64,000 nucleotides of DNA, taken from Paracoccaceae bacterium (GTDB taxonomy: Bacteria > Pseudomonadota > Alphaproteobacteria > Rhodobacterales > Rhodobacteraceae). Where the stretch lies: assembly GCA_009842205.1 (NCBI GenBank), contig VYFX01000009.1:1-64000 (forward strand), in the 5' to 3' direction. The position numbers were made by a program, and so were the translations under genes. Positions 17,921 through 28,388 of the stretch are shown piece after piece; positions within the stretch are counted from its first letter, which is position 1, and each line of letters starts with the position of its first letter. The notes below the pieces were generated by a model. It made no database searches. It was not told the DNA's origin and worked only from the letters and a program-made list of their open reading frames with translations.

Positions 17921-18445
17921 ATGATGATTGCTTCTGATAAAAAATCAACTGAATCGGGCCTATCAATAAATACACCCTATGCTTCGCCTGTTGAATTTGT
18001 AGATGCTCTCATTTCTGGAAAACCGATTGCTGCTCTGGATATCGGAACAAAAACGATAGGATTGGCTATTTCCGATACAAACATGATGATTGCAACTCCA
18101 CTTGAAACTTTGCAAAGAACTAAATTCAAGAATGATATGGATAGACTGTTAACACTCGAATCCTATTGGGATTTGGCGGGCTATGTTTTAGGTCTTCCCA
18201 TAAATATGGATGGTTCGGATGGTCCGAGGTGCCAATCTGTCAGGGCTTTTGCAAGAAATATGTGCCAGTATACCTCTTTACCGATAACTTTCTGGGATGA
18301 ACGACTTTCTACAGTTTCGGCTGAAAAATATCTTCTGGAAACTGGAACCTCACGAAAAAAAAGAGCCGCAAAGAAAGATAATTTTGCAGCCTCAATCATC
18401 CTTCAGACAGCTCTTGAATATTTTCAAAACAAAAAGGCACTTTAA
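17921..18445 (+). CDS. ruvX: Holliday junction resolvase-like protein RuvX/YqgF
   Basis: RNase H-fold nuclease of the YqgF family, implicated in pre-16S rRNA 5'-end processing and possibly recombination. The conserved acids are visible: D40 in AALDIGTKTIGLA, the Glu in WDERLST near 127, and the Asp in KDNFAASIILQ near 155. The 174-residue protein has an extra ~30 residues before the core strand. Two adjacent ATG codons (17921, 17924) follow the AGGTGAG site. Its stop overlaps the next ATG (TAATG), so it is coupled to the DUF1289 gene. Confidence 0.87.
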   Translation: MMIASDKKSTESGLSINTPYASPVEFVDALISGKPIAALDIGTKTIGLAISDTNMMIATPLETLQRTKFKNDMDRLLTLESYWDLAGYVLGLPINMDGSDGPRCQSVRAFARNMCQYTSLPITFWDERLSTVSAEKYLLETGTSRKKRAAKKDNFAASIILQTALEYFQNKKAL

Positions 18446-18699
18446 TGGCGCAGGACAAGGTTTGGAAAAGAAAGGAGCCGGATAGCCCTTGTCAACAAGT
18501 CTGCCTGATCCATCCGGATGCCAAAATATGCATCGGTTGTTTCAGAACCCCGGAAGAGATCAGTAACTGGACTTTGTTTTCGCCTACAAAAAGAAAATCT
18601 CTTCTCAATGACCTTCCTCAGAGAAGCGGAAGGATAAAGAAACGACGAGGAAAGCGGCAGAGAATCCGCTACAAAAGGTCTCCTGGAACATCTTACTAA
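18445..18699 (+). CDS. DUF1289 family Cys-rich small protein
   Basis: An 84-residue protein with the DUF1289 signature SPCQQVCLIHPDAKICIGCFRTPEEISNW (four cysteines in C-x3-C-x9-C-x2-C, residues about 16-32), which suggests a bound metal. The tail is strongly basic (KKRRGKRQRIRYKRSPG), fitting a nucleic-acid contact. Function is not established for the family. It overlaps the ruvX stop by one base and is probably translated by coupling. Confidence 0.82.
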   Translation: MAQDKVWKRKEPDSPCQQVCLIHPDAKICIGCFRTPEEISNWTLFSPTKRKSLLNDLPQRSGRIKKRRGKRQRIRYKRSPGTSY

Positions 18700-18853
18700 A
18701 CATACCCTTTTCTTTGTAAGAAAAATTCACCATTGCATAGTTCGAAATTAACTCACTAATTAAAGAATAAATGATACGTATTTTGGTCCATAGCTTTACT
18801 AAACTTGTATACTCCAAGAAGGAATAATTATGCGTATAATCCTCTAAATTAAT

Positions 18854-19855
18854 TTACATCCATAAATTTTTGGCTGAGTCTTGTGGAAGTAATTTATCCA
18901 GAGTCTCCCTCAATCCTGTTATACCTGCATTATCAATAAATTGGGGGGAAGATAATCTCCTTCGCCAGGTTCGTGCGCCATTAATTCCAGAAAACAACCC
19001 CAACATATGTCGGGTAATCCTCCTGATCGGAACCCCATCTTCTATTTCACGCTCAGCATAGCCAATCAGGTTATCCATAATGAGGCCAATATCATTCTCG
19101 AGTGGTGACTGAAATATTCTTTGATCCACTTCCTTGAGCATTGCAAGGGGCGTATGGTAAGCCGACCTACCTACCATTACTCCATCCAATCCCCTATCCA
19201 GGAGTTCCTGCGATTGGTCTATGGAGCTGATACCACCGTTGATACACAGGGTCAAATCCGGAAACCAATTTTTACATTTGACAACCAAATCGTAATCCAA
19301 TGGGGGTATAGTCCGATTTTCCTTTGGGCTTAGTCCCTGCAATATAGCCTTTCTAGCATGGATAATCACTCGTCTGATTTCCAGTGAACTGAACAAATCC
19401 AATAATTCCGGCAACATTTCATAAGGGTTTGCATCATCTACAGCAATCCGGCATTTAATGGTTATTTCAGTGTCATCCGATGCATCCTGCATGGCCTTGA
19501 TACAATCCCTCGATACTTCAGGCAAGGTCATCAATTTTGCTCCAAAGCAACCTTGTGATACCCGATCTGAAGGACACCCCATATTCAGGTTAATCTCGTC
19601 ATATCCAAATTTGATTCCCAACTTTGTAGCAAAAGACAACTCCTCTGGTTTTGACCCACCCAATTGCAAGGCAACCGGATGTTCTTCCTGATTGAACTCC
19701 AGTAGTTTTTCACTATTCCCATGTACTAGTGCAGGGGCTGTAATCATTTCTGTGTATAACAGGGAATGCTTGGTAATTTGACGAAACATGAACCTGCAAT
19801 GACGATCGGTATAATCCATCATTGGAGCAATGGAAAAAGTATATGAGGGAACCAT
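18854..19855 (-). CDS. dusA: tRNA-dihydrouridine synthase DusA
   Basis: FMN-dependent enzyme reducing uridines 20/20a in the tRNA D-loop. The TIM-barrel N-terminus is SIAPMMDYTDRHCR (residues 8-21). The catalytic Cys is C94 in NLNMGCPSDRVSQGCFGAKLM-like sequence, and FMN-phosphate contacts appear as NGGI near 206 and GVMVGRSAY near 225. The DusA group is indicated by the MGCPSDRV form and by HARKAILQGLSPKENR. The length of 333 residues is typical. It is a single-gene unit on the minus strand, convergent with ruvX-DUF1289. Confidence 0.93.
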   Translation of the reverse strand: MVPSYTFSIAPMMDYTDRHCRFMFRQITKHSLLYTEMITAPALVHGNSEKLLEFNQEEHPVALQLGGSKPEELSFATKLGIKFGYDEINLNMGCPSDRVSQGCFGAKLMTLPEVSRDCIKAMQDASDDTEITIKCRIAVDDANPYEMLPELLDLFSSLEIRRVIIHARKAILQGLSPKENRTIPPLDYDLVVKCKNWFPDLTLCINGGISSIDQSQELLDRGLDGVMVGRSAYHTPLAMLKEVDQRIFQSPLENDIGLIMDNLIGYAEREIEDGVPIRRITRHMLGLFSGINGARTWRRRLSSPQFIDNAGITGLRETLDKLLPQDSAKNLWM

Positions 19856-19976
19856 AATTTCCTGAATCCTAAAATTGGTTCAAGTTTGAATTGCTTCGAA
19901 AAAGGATATTATCAGATTTTATCATTGGTCATAATTTGGGTTTCAGGAAAAATGAAATATTTAACAGGTCTGTAAA

Positions 19977-22103
19977 TTGTTATTGATATCCAAATCAGAA
20001 TCAAAGGGGACAACACTACGTTATTTCTGTTTTATTCAACCCGATGAGGGTGATGAAGATCCCAGGTTTGACTTTATCTCACTTTCTCTCAATACCATGG
20101 ATCTTTCTTTGGGAGGTACTCTTCACATTGATATCGGATTACCTGTTTTACAACCACAAACCTTGAAAATTTCACTGCCTCCTCATCTGGTAGCAGAATT
20201 TAACTCGCAAGACAGGATTTTGAACCTTCTGGAGTTCATTGCCATAGGTGGTTTATCAATGGGTACCAACCTGCCTGTCAAAATCAAAGATGAAACTGAT
20301 ACAGCCCCTGCTGATCTAATCGATGATCTTGACCTAAACCTGAATGAACTTCTGGGAATTGACAATAGTCAAGAGGAATTCCTGCCGATTTCGAAACAAC
20401 TTGCCGAACATGGGTTGGAAGCAAACATTTTGCATGATGTTGGTTCGGATTTTGTCATTGCAGAAAATATCGAGATTCTGATGGGTGAACTCGACACTGC
20501 ATTAGAATCAATTGGAATCCTGAGAGAATGCCACAAATCATTTAACATTACCTTGCCAAAAAGCTTTGACAAGCTGAATTTAAAATTGGTATCGGATGTG
20601 TTGAAATTGGTTCCCTATCCCACTGCACAAACCATATGGTTTTATGGTAATACAGATCATCCAAACCACAAATATCGAATACAGGCAGCACAATCCTACC
20701 CACTTCTAGCCGAATATCTCCTTAAAATCGAACAAGCTGTAGAAGCAATCGATTCCGGTGAACCGATTCAACCCATCATAGCCGAAGTCACCGGTTTGAA
20801 TAAGGGGAAACTCAAACGATTAACTAAAATGGAGATCCCAATTTCAGATGATGGATTGGAGGATATTCGGTATGTCGATAACCACCCAATCGAGATACAA
20901 CGAACCAGAAGGTTTGCATTGACCAATACCCTGAGGATAGAAACCATACTTAAGGCACTTGAAAAGGTCGATACGGGTATACTTCCAAATTCATTCAATG
21001 ACTGGGACAGATTTCTTCAAATAACCTCAGGTTGTGCCCTGACACTGGAAAACCGATTGGGGATTTCACTGCCTGAATTGTTGAATTCCTCGAAAGGAAA
21101 TTGGGAAAGGTTTCATCAATCCCTTGCCCAGAATGCCAACATACCGGTCGAAGGTTTCCACCTTGACCATATTACCTTTGCTGCTTCGGATGCCCTGGAG
21201 GCCATTGATGATTTTACCAGAACCATTTTCTTGCCAAGAATCCTGCTTCATATACAAGAAATAGGCAAGCCCCTCCCCCAGCCATCCACATCGGATCTTC
21301 TCCAGGCCAGCATCGCCAGTTTCAACCTGTTGAGAGGGGAAACCACAAACCTCCTGGGTTATCTCTTCAATCTGGGATACCGGTGGTCAAATCGGTATCC
21401 TCAACTTCTTCAAATTGTCAATCCGGTAAAGGAAAAGATACCCATCAACAAGGACTTTGAAGAAAAAAGGAGGAATAATGCCTGGCCGAAACTCACCAAT
21501 GACTTTGTTGCTAGCAACGATTTGGTTGTACGCAATTTAACATCCATGGCATCATTGAAGGAAGAATCAGATCGGCTTGATCATTGTGTCGGGAACCTGT
21601 ACGTGAATTCTGCCAAGAAGGGTCGATGTCATATTTTTTCTGTCCAGAGCCCAGATGGAACCACGAGCTTTTCAACATTCGAGGTTCGTCCTCCAAACAC
21701 CAAAGACCCGATTCTGGAGTTGAACCGAGTTACCGTCTGTCAACACAAGGGCAGGAAAAACAGGGTACCACCAAAAAAATGTACGGAAGCACTTTCCCAA
21801 TGGGTTGATGAGATCAAGTCGGGACGTCTTGAATTAAACCTCGAGGAGGTAATTGATTGGAAGATTGAAGTCAACAAGAGAAGGGATCAGGATAAGTTTC
21901 ACAGATCCGGTCTACTTTCACCCAAAATTGCCTGGCAAAGACTTCTCGGGGAGAATTGGGACAAACCGGATATTCACTTACAACTTTGGCATGAATGGCA
22001 AAATCATCTCTTAAGTGGGAAAATTTCAAAAAGCAGCGGTTCTGAAATTCTTTTGGAAAGTCCGATCACTCAAAATTACCTTGCAACATTTACACCAAAA
22101 TAA
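19977..22103 (+). CDS. PcfJ-domain protein of unknown function
   Basis: A 708-residue protein. Residues about 525-600 match the PcfJ-like pattern: SDRLDHCVGNLY, then KKGRCHIFSVQSPDG, a FSTFEVRP strand, and a Gln-His-Lys rich VTVCQHKGRKNR. PcfJ proteins are known from plasmids, phages and some proteobacterial chromosomes; their function is not established. The first 500 residues resemble nothing I can name and have no signal peptide or membrane helix, so the protein is likely cytoplasmic. The start is uncertain: TTG codons at 19977 and 19983 follow an AGG, and an ATG occurs at residue 41. It has its own promoter region and is followed by the autotransporter. Confidence 0.65.
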   Translation: MLLISKSESKGTTLRYFCFIQPDEGDEDPRFDFISLSLNTMDLSLGGTLHIDIGLPVLQPQTLKISLPPHLVAEFNSQDRILNLLEFIAIGGLSMGTNLPVKIKDETDTAPADLIDDLDLNLNELLGIDNSQEEFLPISKQLAEHGLEANILHDVGSDFVIAENIEILMGELDTALESIGILRECHKSFNITLPKSFDKLNLKLVSDVLKLVPYPTAQTIWFYGNTDHPNHKYRIQAAQSYPLLAEYLLKIEQAVEAIDSGEPIQPIIAEVTGLNKGKLKRLTKMEIPISDDGLEDIRYVDNHPIEIQRTRRFALTNTLRIETILKALEKVDTGILPNSFNDWDRFLQITSGCALTLENRLGISLPELLNSSKGNWERFHQSLAQNANIPVEGFHLDHITFAASDALEAIDDFTRTIFLPRILLHIQEIGKPLPQPSTSDLLQASIASFNLLRGETTNLLGYLFNLGYRWSNRYPQLLQIVNPVKEKIPINKDFEEKRRNNAWPKLTNDFVASNDLVVRNLTSMASLKEESDRLDHCVGNLYVNSAKKGRCHIFSVQSPDGTTSFSTFEVRPPNTKDPILELNRVTVCQHKGRKNRVPPKKCTEALSQWVDEIKSGRLELNLEEVIDWKIEVNKRRDQDKFHRSGLLSPKIAWQRLLGENWDKPDIHLQLWHEWQNHLLSGKISKSSGSEILLESPITQNYLATFTPK

Positions 22104-22274
22104 CTTTAGTGGGTGAATTTAACCCTAAAGGCAAAAACCATACCTATCGTTTGAAATTACTCTTTCAGGTGTTTTTCTAGATTTAAATACCTGTTTGCAA
22201 TTACCTGAAATACCTTTATTCGAATTTTTGGCAGTTAATCTCGGCTGTTATAACAATAAAAAAAGTCGGAATTA

Positions 22275-24782
22275 ATGCCCTACTCTTCTACCCTTACATA
22301 CAATCATTGTGTCCTCTTTTACATCGTACCAAACAAGGTAATATTTCTATTCCTCATTGCACTATTTCTATCATTTGCAAATGATGTCAATGCCCAGATT
22401 ACATGTGATAGTGATCCGAAGGTTATTGATACTTCTACTGACACCAGTAATGGAATTGAATGTTCAAATAATGACGATGCTGAAATAATCCTTGAAAGAG
22501 GAGTAAAGATAGAACCAACTAACAATCACGGCATTCATATTTCAAACAGTGAAAATGTCTCCATCATCGCCAAGGGTGATACTTCGATAAATACATCAGG
22601 CGATGATGTTTATGGAATATTGGTTGAATATGATCCTGCAAATCCGGGAAGTCTTATTACCATTGAGGTCGATGACATCACATCGTCTGTAAGGAATACG
22701 AATGATATTACTCCATTAGCAGGTATCAAGGTTCGAGCCCCAGGACAGGTGGATATTACTTCAACAGGGAAAATTTCAACCTTGGGTGAAAACGTAGATG
22801 GTATTCTTGTTGAAAATCCTATTGGTTCGAATGGTGGTGAAATTGATATTTCAGTAAACGATATTGAAACCCAAGGAATGAACTCGGATGGCATTCGAGT
22901 AACTTCAATAATTTCAATTGGAGATGGTACACCTTTTTTGGAAAGAGAAATTGGCATTACAGTAAATGGAACCGTAAAGACATCAGAGCAATTTGCACAA
23001 GGTATTATAGTTGAATTTGCTGATTCAAACATCAAGGTTGATATAAATCCTAGAGGGAAGGTAATCGCCGAAAATACCGATACCGATACTTTTGCTCTCG
23101 CATTGATTGGAACTCAAATCGGAAATAATAATTATTTTAACAAGACAGCTGTAATTGAAAACATGGGACTGGTTAATGGTAACATCTTAACCGAGGGTTG
23201 TGCACAGTTCAACAACCATGGAACAACCATTTCACAGGGTTCGATAACAATTTCATCGACAAACTGTGATACTATTGGAATGAAGTCAGGCTTCTTTAAT
23301 TTCGGTACTGTAGATGTTGGTGGGAAGAATAATATCAAAAAGACAACATTAACCGGTAACTTCTATCAGGAAAACAATGGTAAATTGGTTATTGATGTTG
23401 ATTGGTCTAAACCAGATGGGGATCTAGAAGGAGCAGACCTACTGTCAATTGTTGGTAAGGCAGATCTGAAAGGTAATCTTGTTGTTAACCCCTTGAAATT
23501 TCCTGATTTAACCAATGCTGATCTAACCAAAAAGAAGATCAAGATGTTTACTTTCCTGGATGCCACAGAGGGCATATCAGGTAACTTTCAATATATTTCC
23601 CGTACCTCTGTACTGCTTTCAAATCGTGTAACCAAGTCAACGGACTACAAAAAATTGGATATTACCATATCCTTGGGGCTGGATCTTCTCAACAGGAACC
23701 AAACCAATCTCTTTTGGGGCTTAAATGATGCAAAGTCTCGAAGTGACGATATCAAGAATGTATTTTGGGGCTTATTTGAAGAAGTTGAATTATCCAATTT
23801 ACAAAAAACCTTGGACTCCTTTGGTAATGAAATCGCAGGAGCAACCGTGCGTTCTGAATTCCGAAATATGGAGCGCTTGGCCCTTCCCAATGATTACTGT
23901 GAAAACAAACCGACTGGACAAGTGGATGAATTCAATAGGCATTCATCAAAAGAATGTAAATTCTTTACTGCGAAAATACAAAACGGCTCGCATTCAGGTA
24001 ATTTTGAACAGAGAGCACATAAGGACAAATTGATTGAAGGTATTTTCAAAATACCGCTTTTTGAAAACAAGGCTGATGGACAAATCCAACTAGTGGGTCA
24101 AATCAATAATACTCGCAATGAAATTTCTGACTTTGCAAAATCTGATGGCTATTCCGGAACCCTGGGATTGGGATATTATCAAGAGGGGGATTACGGCAAA
24201 TTATCATTGCTTGCCCATTTGGGAATGGGGTCCCATGAGATATCCAGAAGTTTCACGGCCATTGATAAATCTTTAACTTCCAAAGGAACCTTGGATATCC
24301 ATTCAGCTGGTATTTCAGCGGAAATTTCCAACTCCTTTAAAATTTGGAATGGCACTTTAAACTGGTACGCTCGGGTAGGTTATTCTGGTGTCAAAAGCAA
24401 ATCATATACAGAAACCGGTGGCGAGGATTTTGCCCTGATTGTGGATAAAACCTCAACAAAATCCCTTGTCATTAATCCAAGGTTTGAATTTGTTGGTGAA
24501 AGCAGGAATTTCCAAACCCTTGATATTCAACCGATGGTTGGGGGTGGCATATTACATAGAACAAAACCTGCAATTGAATTCCATTCAAAATTTGCAGCTG
24601 GTGGAGATAAAATACTGTCAACAACAGTATTGCCCAAAACCGAATTCAATTATTTCCTTGGTGCCAAGCTCTCCAGACCAGACAATAAACTCAAGGGAGA
24701 GATTGGATATTCAGGGTATTTCTCCAAAGGTGAATCCCTGACTGGTAACAAACTTTCGGCTAAATTGACTGTTTTCTTCTGA
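22275..24782 (+). CDS. Autotransporter (type Va secreted protein)
   Basis: An 835-residue outer-membrane autotransporter. An extended N-terminus precedes a hydrophobic signal core (VIFLFLIALFLSFA, about 23-36) and a cleavage site near NAQ. The passenger (about 45-450) is Asn/Asp/Gly/Ile-rich with repeated strand-turn wording such as DGILVE, YGILVE and DGIRVT, as in a right-handed beta helix. A linker (about 470-540) precedes the C-terminal barrel (about 590-835), which ends KLTVFF with the terminal Phe needed for Bam insertion. The passenger shows no protease triad or other named domain. The role is probably adhesion or surface exposure, by inference. Codon use is AT-rich like its neighbours. 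Confidence 0.8.
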   Translation: MPYSSTLTYNHCVLFYIVPNKVIFLFLIALFLSFANDVNAQITCDSDPKVIDTSTDTSNGIECSNNDDAEIILERGVKIEPTNNHGIHISNSENVSIIAKGDTSINTSGDDVYGILVEYDPANPGSLITIEVDDITSSVRNTNDITPLAGIKVRAPGQVDITSTGKISTLGENVDGILVENPIGSNGGEIDISVNDIETQGMNSDGIRVTSIISIGDGTPFLEREIGITVNGTVKTSEQFAQGIIVEFADSNIKVDINPRGKVIAENTDTDTFALALIGTQIGNNNYFNKTAVIENMGLVNGNILTEGCAQFNNHGTTISQGSITISSTNCDTIGMKSGFFNFGTVDVGGKNNIKKTTLTGNFYQENNGKLVIDVDWSKPDGDLEGADLLSIVGKADLKGNLVVNPLKFPDLTNADLTKKKIKMFTFLDATEGISGNFQYISRTSVLLSNRVTKSTDYKKLDITISLGLDLLNRNQTNLFWGLNDAKSRSDDIKNVFWGLFEEVELSNLQKTLDSFGNEIAGATVRSEFRNMERLALPNDYCENKPTGQVDEFNRHSSKECKFFTAKIQNGSHSGNFEQRAHKDKLIEGIFKIPLFENKADGQIQLVGQINNTRNEISDFAKSDGYSGTLGLGYYQEGDYGKLSLLAHLGMGSHEISRSFTAIDKSLTSKGTLDIHSAGISAEISNSFKIWNGTLNWYARVGYSGVKSKSYTETGGEDFALIVDKTSTKSLVINPRFEFVGESRNFQTLDIQPMVGGGILHRTKPAIEFHSKFAAGGDKILSTTVLPKTEFNYFLGAKLSRPDNKLKGEIGYSGYFSKGESLTGNKLSAKLTVFF

Positions 24783-24906
24783 TTTTTAATATCTGATAAT
24801 ACTTAACAATCATGTATTTCTTGATAATTGAATGGGATAAACACATTTAGGATTAGTCAATCGCAAGATGCAGGAATTAATTTGAAATGAAGGTTGAAAC
24901 CAAGTT

Positions 24907-25686
24907 ATGACCAGACCAGTAGTGGGGATAACAGGTAATTTCTATTACCTTGAAGGCGATTACCCCGTACATTCAACAGGAACTATGAATACCAAGGCGA
25001 TTTCCCAAGTCGCCAATGCGGTTCCTCTCATAATCCCTTCCGACCCTACACATTTCACCATAGAAGAATTGATGGATACTTGTGATGGTTTTCTGTTTAC
25101 GGGAGGCAAACCCAACATTCATCCAGAAGAATACGGTGAGGAGCCAACTCCAGCACATGGTTATTTTGATCGAAACAGGGATCGTGTTGCCCTGCCCCTG
25201 ATCCGGGAATGTGTAAAAAGAGGTCAACCGATTCTGGGAGTATGCAGGGGCTTTCAGGAATTTAATGTAGCATTTGGTGGTACACTCCACCCCGAGATCA
25301 GGGACTTGCCCGGGATCATGAACCATCGTATGCCTCCCGAAGGTACAGTAGATGAAAAATTTGCCCTTCGTCATTCGGTAGAATTTCTTGAGGGAAGTAT
25401 CTTCGAGAAGATAATGCCATCCAGAAAAGTACAGGTAAATTCCCTGCATGGGCAGGGAATCAAAACATGTGGTCCAAGGGTAATTATCGAAGGATATGCT
25501 TCAGATGGAACACCGGAAGCCATTTCAATCAAGGACAGTTTTGGCTTTTCACTCGCTGTTCAATGGCACCCGGAATATAATGCCACTAGAGATCCGGTTT
25601 CATTGGGGTTATTCAAAGCTTTTGGGGAAGCCTTGCTTGAATGGAAGAAAATGAAACACAATTTACCTAAAAGGATGGTAGCCTAA
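24907..25686 (+). CDS. puuD: Gamma-glutamyl-GABA hydrolase-like class I amidotransferase
   Basis: Peptidase C26 family hydrolase that cleaves gamma-glutamyl bonds, as in putrescine breakdown. The triad is visible: the nucleophile C113 in LGVCRGFQEFNVAFGG, and H221 and E223 in VQWHPEYN. The 259-residue length fits PuuD. It is a stand-alone gene between the autotransporter and gatB, with no puuABC nearby. The substrate (gamma-glutamyl-GABA or another gamma-glutamyl amide) is inferred from the family. Confidence 0.82.
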   Translation: MTRPVVGITGNFYYLEGDYPVHSTGTMNTKAISQVANAVPLIIPSDPTHFTIEELMDTCDGFLFTGGKPNIHPEEYGEEPTPAHGYFDRNRDRVALPLIRECVKRGQPILGVCRGFQEFNVAFGGTLHPEIRDLPGIMNHRMPPEGTVDEKFALRHSVEFLEGSIFEKIMPSRKVQVNSLHGQGIKTCGPRVIIEGYASDGTPEAISIKDSFGFSLAVQWHPEYNATRDPVSLGLFKAFGEALLEWKKMKHNLPKRMVA

Positions 25687-25806
25687 TAATTTAGATACCT
25701 TGTGTTGTTGCATTTCCATTCATTTATGACCCGTGTACCAATCTGATCGTTGGTAGCAAACCATTACATGAATATTTAGATATTAAATTTGGGATTTTAT
25801 TTTCCG

Positions 25807-27288
25807 ATGGAAACAAAACTAAGAGAGCCAGAATCCAAGATCATAGTTGGTACTAAAGACAATTGGGAAATGGTTATAGGATTGGAAGTCCATGCACAAG
25901 TTGTATCGAATGCCAAGCTTTTTTCTTCCTCCTCTACTACTTTCGGTACATCACCCAACAGTAATGTGGATTTTGTGGATGCAGCAATGCCAGGCATGTT
26001 ACCGGTTCTGAATGAGTTTTGTGTTGAACAGGCGATAAAAACCGGATTGGGTCTCAAGGCCGAAATCAATACATACTCCGTATTTGACCGCAAGAATTAT
26101 TTCTATCCCGACCTTCCTCAGGGATATCAGATTTCCCAACTCTATCATCCTTTGGTAGGTGAAGGTGAAGTGTTTATCGAGCTTGAACCGGGAGTTGTCA
26201 GAAGAGTTCGCATAGAACACATCCACCTTGAACAGGACGCAGGCAAATCATTGCATGATATTCATCCCAGTTTTTCCTATGTTGATCTGAACCGAACGGG
26301 CATTGCCCTTATGGAAATCGTTTCCCATCCGGACTTGAGAAGCCCTGAAGAAGCGGCAGCCTATATTCTAAAATTGCGCCAAACCATGCGGTATTTGGGA
26401 ACTTGTGATGGCAACATGCAAAATGGCAATCTTCGTGCTGATGTAAACGTTTCCGTAAGACCTCAGGGAAGCGACGAATTATACACCAGGTGTGAAATCA
26501 AAAACATGAATTCGACCAGATTCATTCAGCAGGCAATTGACTTTGAGGCCAATCGGCAGGTGGGCATCTGGGAGGATGGCGGTACCGTACTGCAGGAAAC
26601 CAGGTTATATGATCCGGGAACGGGTAAAACCAGATCCATGAGGTCCAAGGAAGAAGCACATGATTACAGGTATTTTCCATGTCCAGACCTTCTACCTCTC
26701 GAAATCGAACCGGAATGGATCGAAAGAATAAGGGATGATATTCCGGAACTTCCCGATGAATTGAAGGAGCGTTTAATCAGGCAGTATGGTGTATCCAATT
26801 ATGATGCCGATGTCCTGATATCCGAAAAGGAGAATGCCGAGTTCTTTGAACAAGTCGTGACCAATCGAAACGGGAAACTGGCTGCCAACTGGGTAATCAA
26901 CGAGCTGTTTGGAAGTTTGAACAAGGAAGGGCTTACGATCAAGGAATCCCCGATTTCACCGGAACAATTGGGGTCCATACTGGATTTGATAGAAAATGGT
27001 GAGATTTCAGGCAAAATTGCCAAGAATTTGTTTGAAATCATTTGGTCTGAAGGTGGAGATCCCTTGAAAATCGTGGATGAACGCCAGATGAGACAGGTGT
27101 CTGACACCGGCTCCATTGAAGCCATAATCAGGGAGGTTCTGGCGGAAAACCCGTCTCAGGTGGAAAAGTATAAGAAGAATCCAAAATTGGCCGGCTTTTT
27201 TGTAGGTCAGGTAATGAAAAAAACTGCCGGCAAGGCCAACCCTAAACTCGTTAATGAAATCCTGGGAAAAATTCTGACGGAAATCTAA
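25807..27288 (+). CDS. gatB: Asp-tRNA(Asn)/Glu-tRNA(Gln) amidotransferase subunit B
   Basis: GatB subunit of the GatCAB amidotransferase, which converts mischarged Glu-tRNA(Gln) and Asp-tRNA(Asn) to the correct forms. The protein starts METKLREPE and has the family motifs [37 protein letters not shown] and [15 protein letters not shown], plus the C-terminal YqeY-like tail. The 493-residue length is normal. An in-frame TTG at 25789 would add six residues; the ATG at 25807 is preferred. gatC and gatA are not next to it. It is convergent with bolA. Confidence 0.96.
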   Translation: METKLREPESKIIVGTKDNWEMVIGLEVHAQVVSNAKLFSSSSTTFGTSPNSNVDFVDAAMPGMLPVLNEFCVEQAIKTGLGLKAEINTYSVFDRKNYFYPDLPQGYQISQLYHPLVGEGEVFIELEPGVVRRVRIEHIHLEQDAGKSLHDIHPSFSYVDLNRTGIALMEIVSHPDLRSPEEAAAYILKLRQTMRYLGTCDGNMQNGNLRADVNVSVRPQGSDELYTRCEIKNMNSTRFIQQAIDFEANRQVGIWEDGGTVLQETRLYDPGTGKTRSMRSKEEAHDYRYFPCPDLLPLEIEPEWIERIRDDIPELPDELKERLIRQYGVSNYDADVLISEKENAEFFEQVVTNRNGKLAANWVINELFGSLNKEGLTIKESPISPEQLGSILDLIENGEISGKIAKNLFEIIWSEGGDPLKIVDERQMRQVSDTGSIEAIIREVLAENPSQVEKYKKNPKLAGFFVGQVMKKTAGKANPKLVNEILGKILTEI

Positions 27289-27309
27289 TCACCCATTGTC
27301 TTTGGTTAT

Positions 27310-27576
27310 TCACTCTCCGAAAGGCAGGATTTCAATTGAAAGTGCATGAATAAGGGACATGAGTTCAGGTGTAATCGCCGTGTGTACCAACCTGTGCCGT
27401 TGTATCCTGTTGAGATTTTCGAACTTCGCGGAGGATATTCTGATATGAAAATGAGTTTCTCCGGTTTCGTTCCACCCTACATGCCCCTTGTGCAAGTGGC
27501 TTTGGTTTTCCACCTCAAGGATTTCTGGTTGAAAAAAAGTGGATAATTTGCTATAAATTTGTTTTTTTATTTTCAA
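27310..27576 (-). CDS. bolA: BolA family protein
   Basis: An 88-residue BolA-fold protein, of the family that partners monothiol glutaredoxins in Fe-S and iron regulation. The signature is visible: VENQSHLHKGH, then GETHFHIRISSAKFENLNRIQRHRLVHTA and the C-terminal IHALSIEIL. It begins at a TTG (27576), because the preceding residues already align with the normal N-terminus and there is no ATG. It is divergent from the J-domain gene, an arrangement common in alphaproteobacteria next to cobST. Confidence 0.9.
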   Translation of the reverse strand: MKIKKQIYSKLSTFFQPEILEVENQSHLHKGHVGWNETGETHFHIRISSAKFENLNRIQRHRLVHTAITPELMSLIHALSIEILPFGE

Positions 27577-27666
27577 TTGTTTTAACCTTTGATTCGGAAA
27601 AATATCCGCCGATTATACTATTTTGTTGAACTTGCAATTAATGAAGATTGTCTGGAAATTACTGGA

Positions 27667-28266
27667 ATGAAAAAAGATTACTTAGATTTTGATATTTCAG
27701 TCTCTGCTGCAAAGAAAAAAAAGAACACTTCAAGAAAGAGTTATCCCGGTGAGGAAGAAGGTTCACAAAGACCTTGTCATATTGCCGGATGTAACCGCCC
27801 GGGAAAATACAAGGCTCCGGCATCACCTGATAATCTCAAGGAATTTATTTGGTTCTGCAAGCAACACATAACAACCTATAATACCCAATGGAATTACTAT
27901 GAGCAGAAAATAAAAAGCACAAACGATGACTTTGTCTTGGGTGAAGAAAGCGGGCACAGTCAATTTCAATGGTCCAACTTCAAGGTCAATGACCCTTTTG
28001 ATTTCGTTGAAAAGGATAGTGGGAATCATCATTCCTTTCATGCCAGTGCCACCATAAGGTTGAGTAAAACGGAACAAAGGGCAAGTGAGATTCTTGATTT
28101 GGAAGGAAATTTCAGCAAGTCCGATGCCAGAAAGCGCTATCGGGTACTGGTCAAGGATCTGCATCCTGACATGAATAATGGCAACCGATCAGATGAGGAC
28201 CGATTGAAGGAGGTTGTTTGGGCCTGGGATCAAATCAAGCGAAGTCGCAAGATTCCCGATCCCTGA
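27667..28266 (+). CDS. J-domain (DnaJ-like) protein
   Basis: A co-chaperone-like protein of about 199 residues from the ATG at 27667; an upstream TTG at 27589 would add 26 residues that do not fit the family. The N-terminal half has a small cysteine motif (PCHIAGC near 36-42, then WFCKQH near 62-67) that may bind zinc. The C-terminal 60 residues form a J domain, with the KDLHPDMNNG loop that contains the HPD needed to stimulate Hsp70. Alphaproteobacteria often carry this gene between bolA and cobS. Its client is unknown. Confidence 0.85.
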   Translation: MKKDYLDFDISVSAAKKKKNTSRKSYPGEEEGSQRPCHIAGCNRPGKYKAPASPDNLKEFIWFCKQHITTYNTQWNYYEQKIKSTNDDFVLGEESGHSQFQWSNFKVNDPFDFVEKDSGNHHSFHASATIRLSKTEQRASEILDLEGNFSKSDARKRYRVLVKDLHPDMNNGNRSDEDRLKEVVWAWDQIKRSRKIPDP

Positions 28267-28388
28267 TTCAAGTTTCTAAACTTCAACCATTTTGTGGTTG
28301 ATAAATTCAATTTCCTTGCCAAATATTGACTTCTTTCTCCCATCGCAGGAGTATTGTGAATTATTAGGTAATCAAAACAGGAATAATA

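Noticed and set aside
22104-22130. Imperfect hairpin directly after the PcfJ-domain gene
   Set aside because: It has a bulge and is not followed by a T run, so a terminator is not supported.
28283-28301. 7-bp hairpin after the J-domain gene
   Set aside because: Short, AT-rich stem and no T tract; it may be chance.
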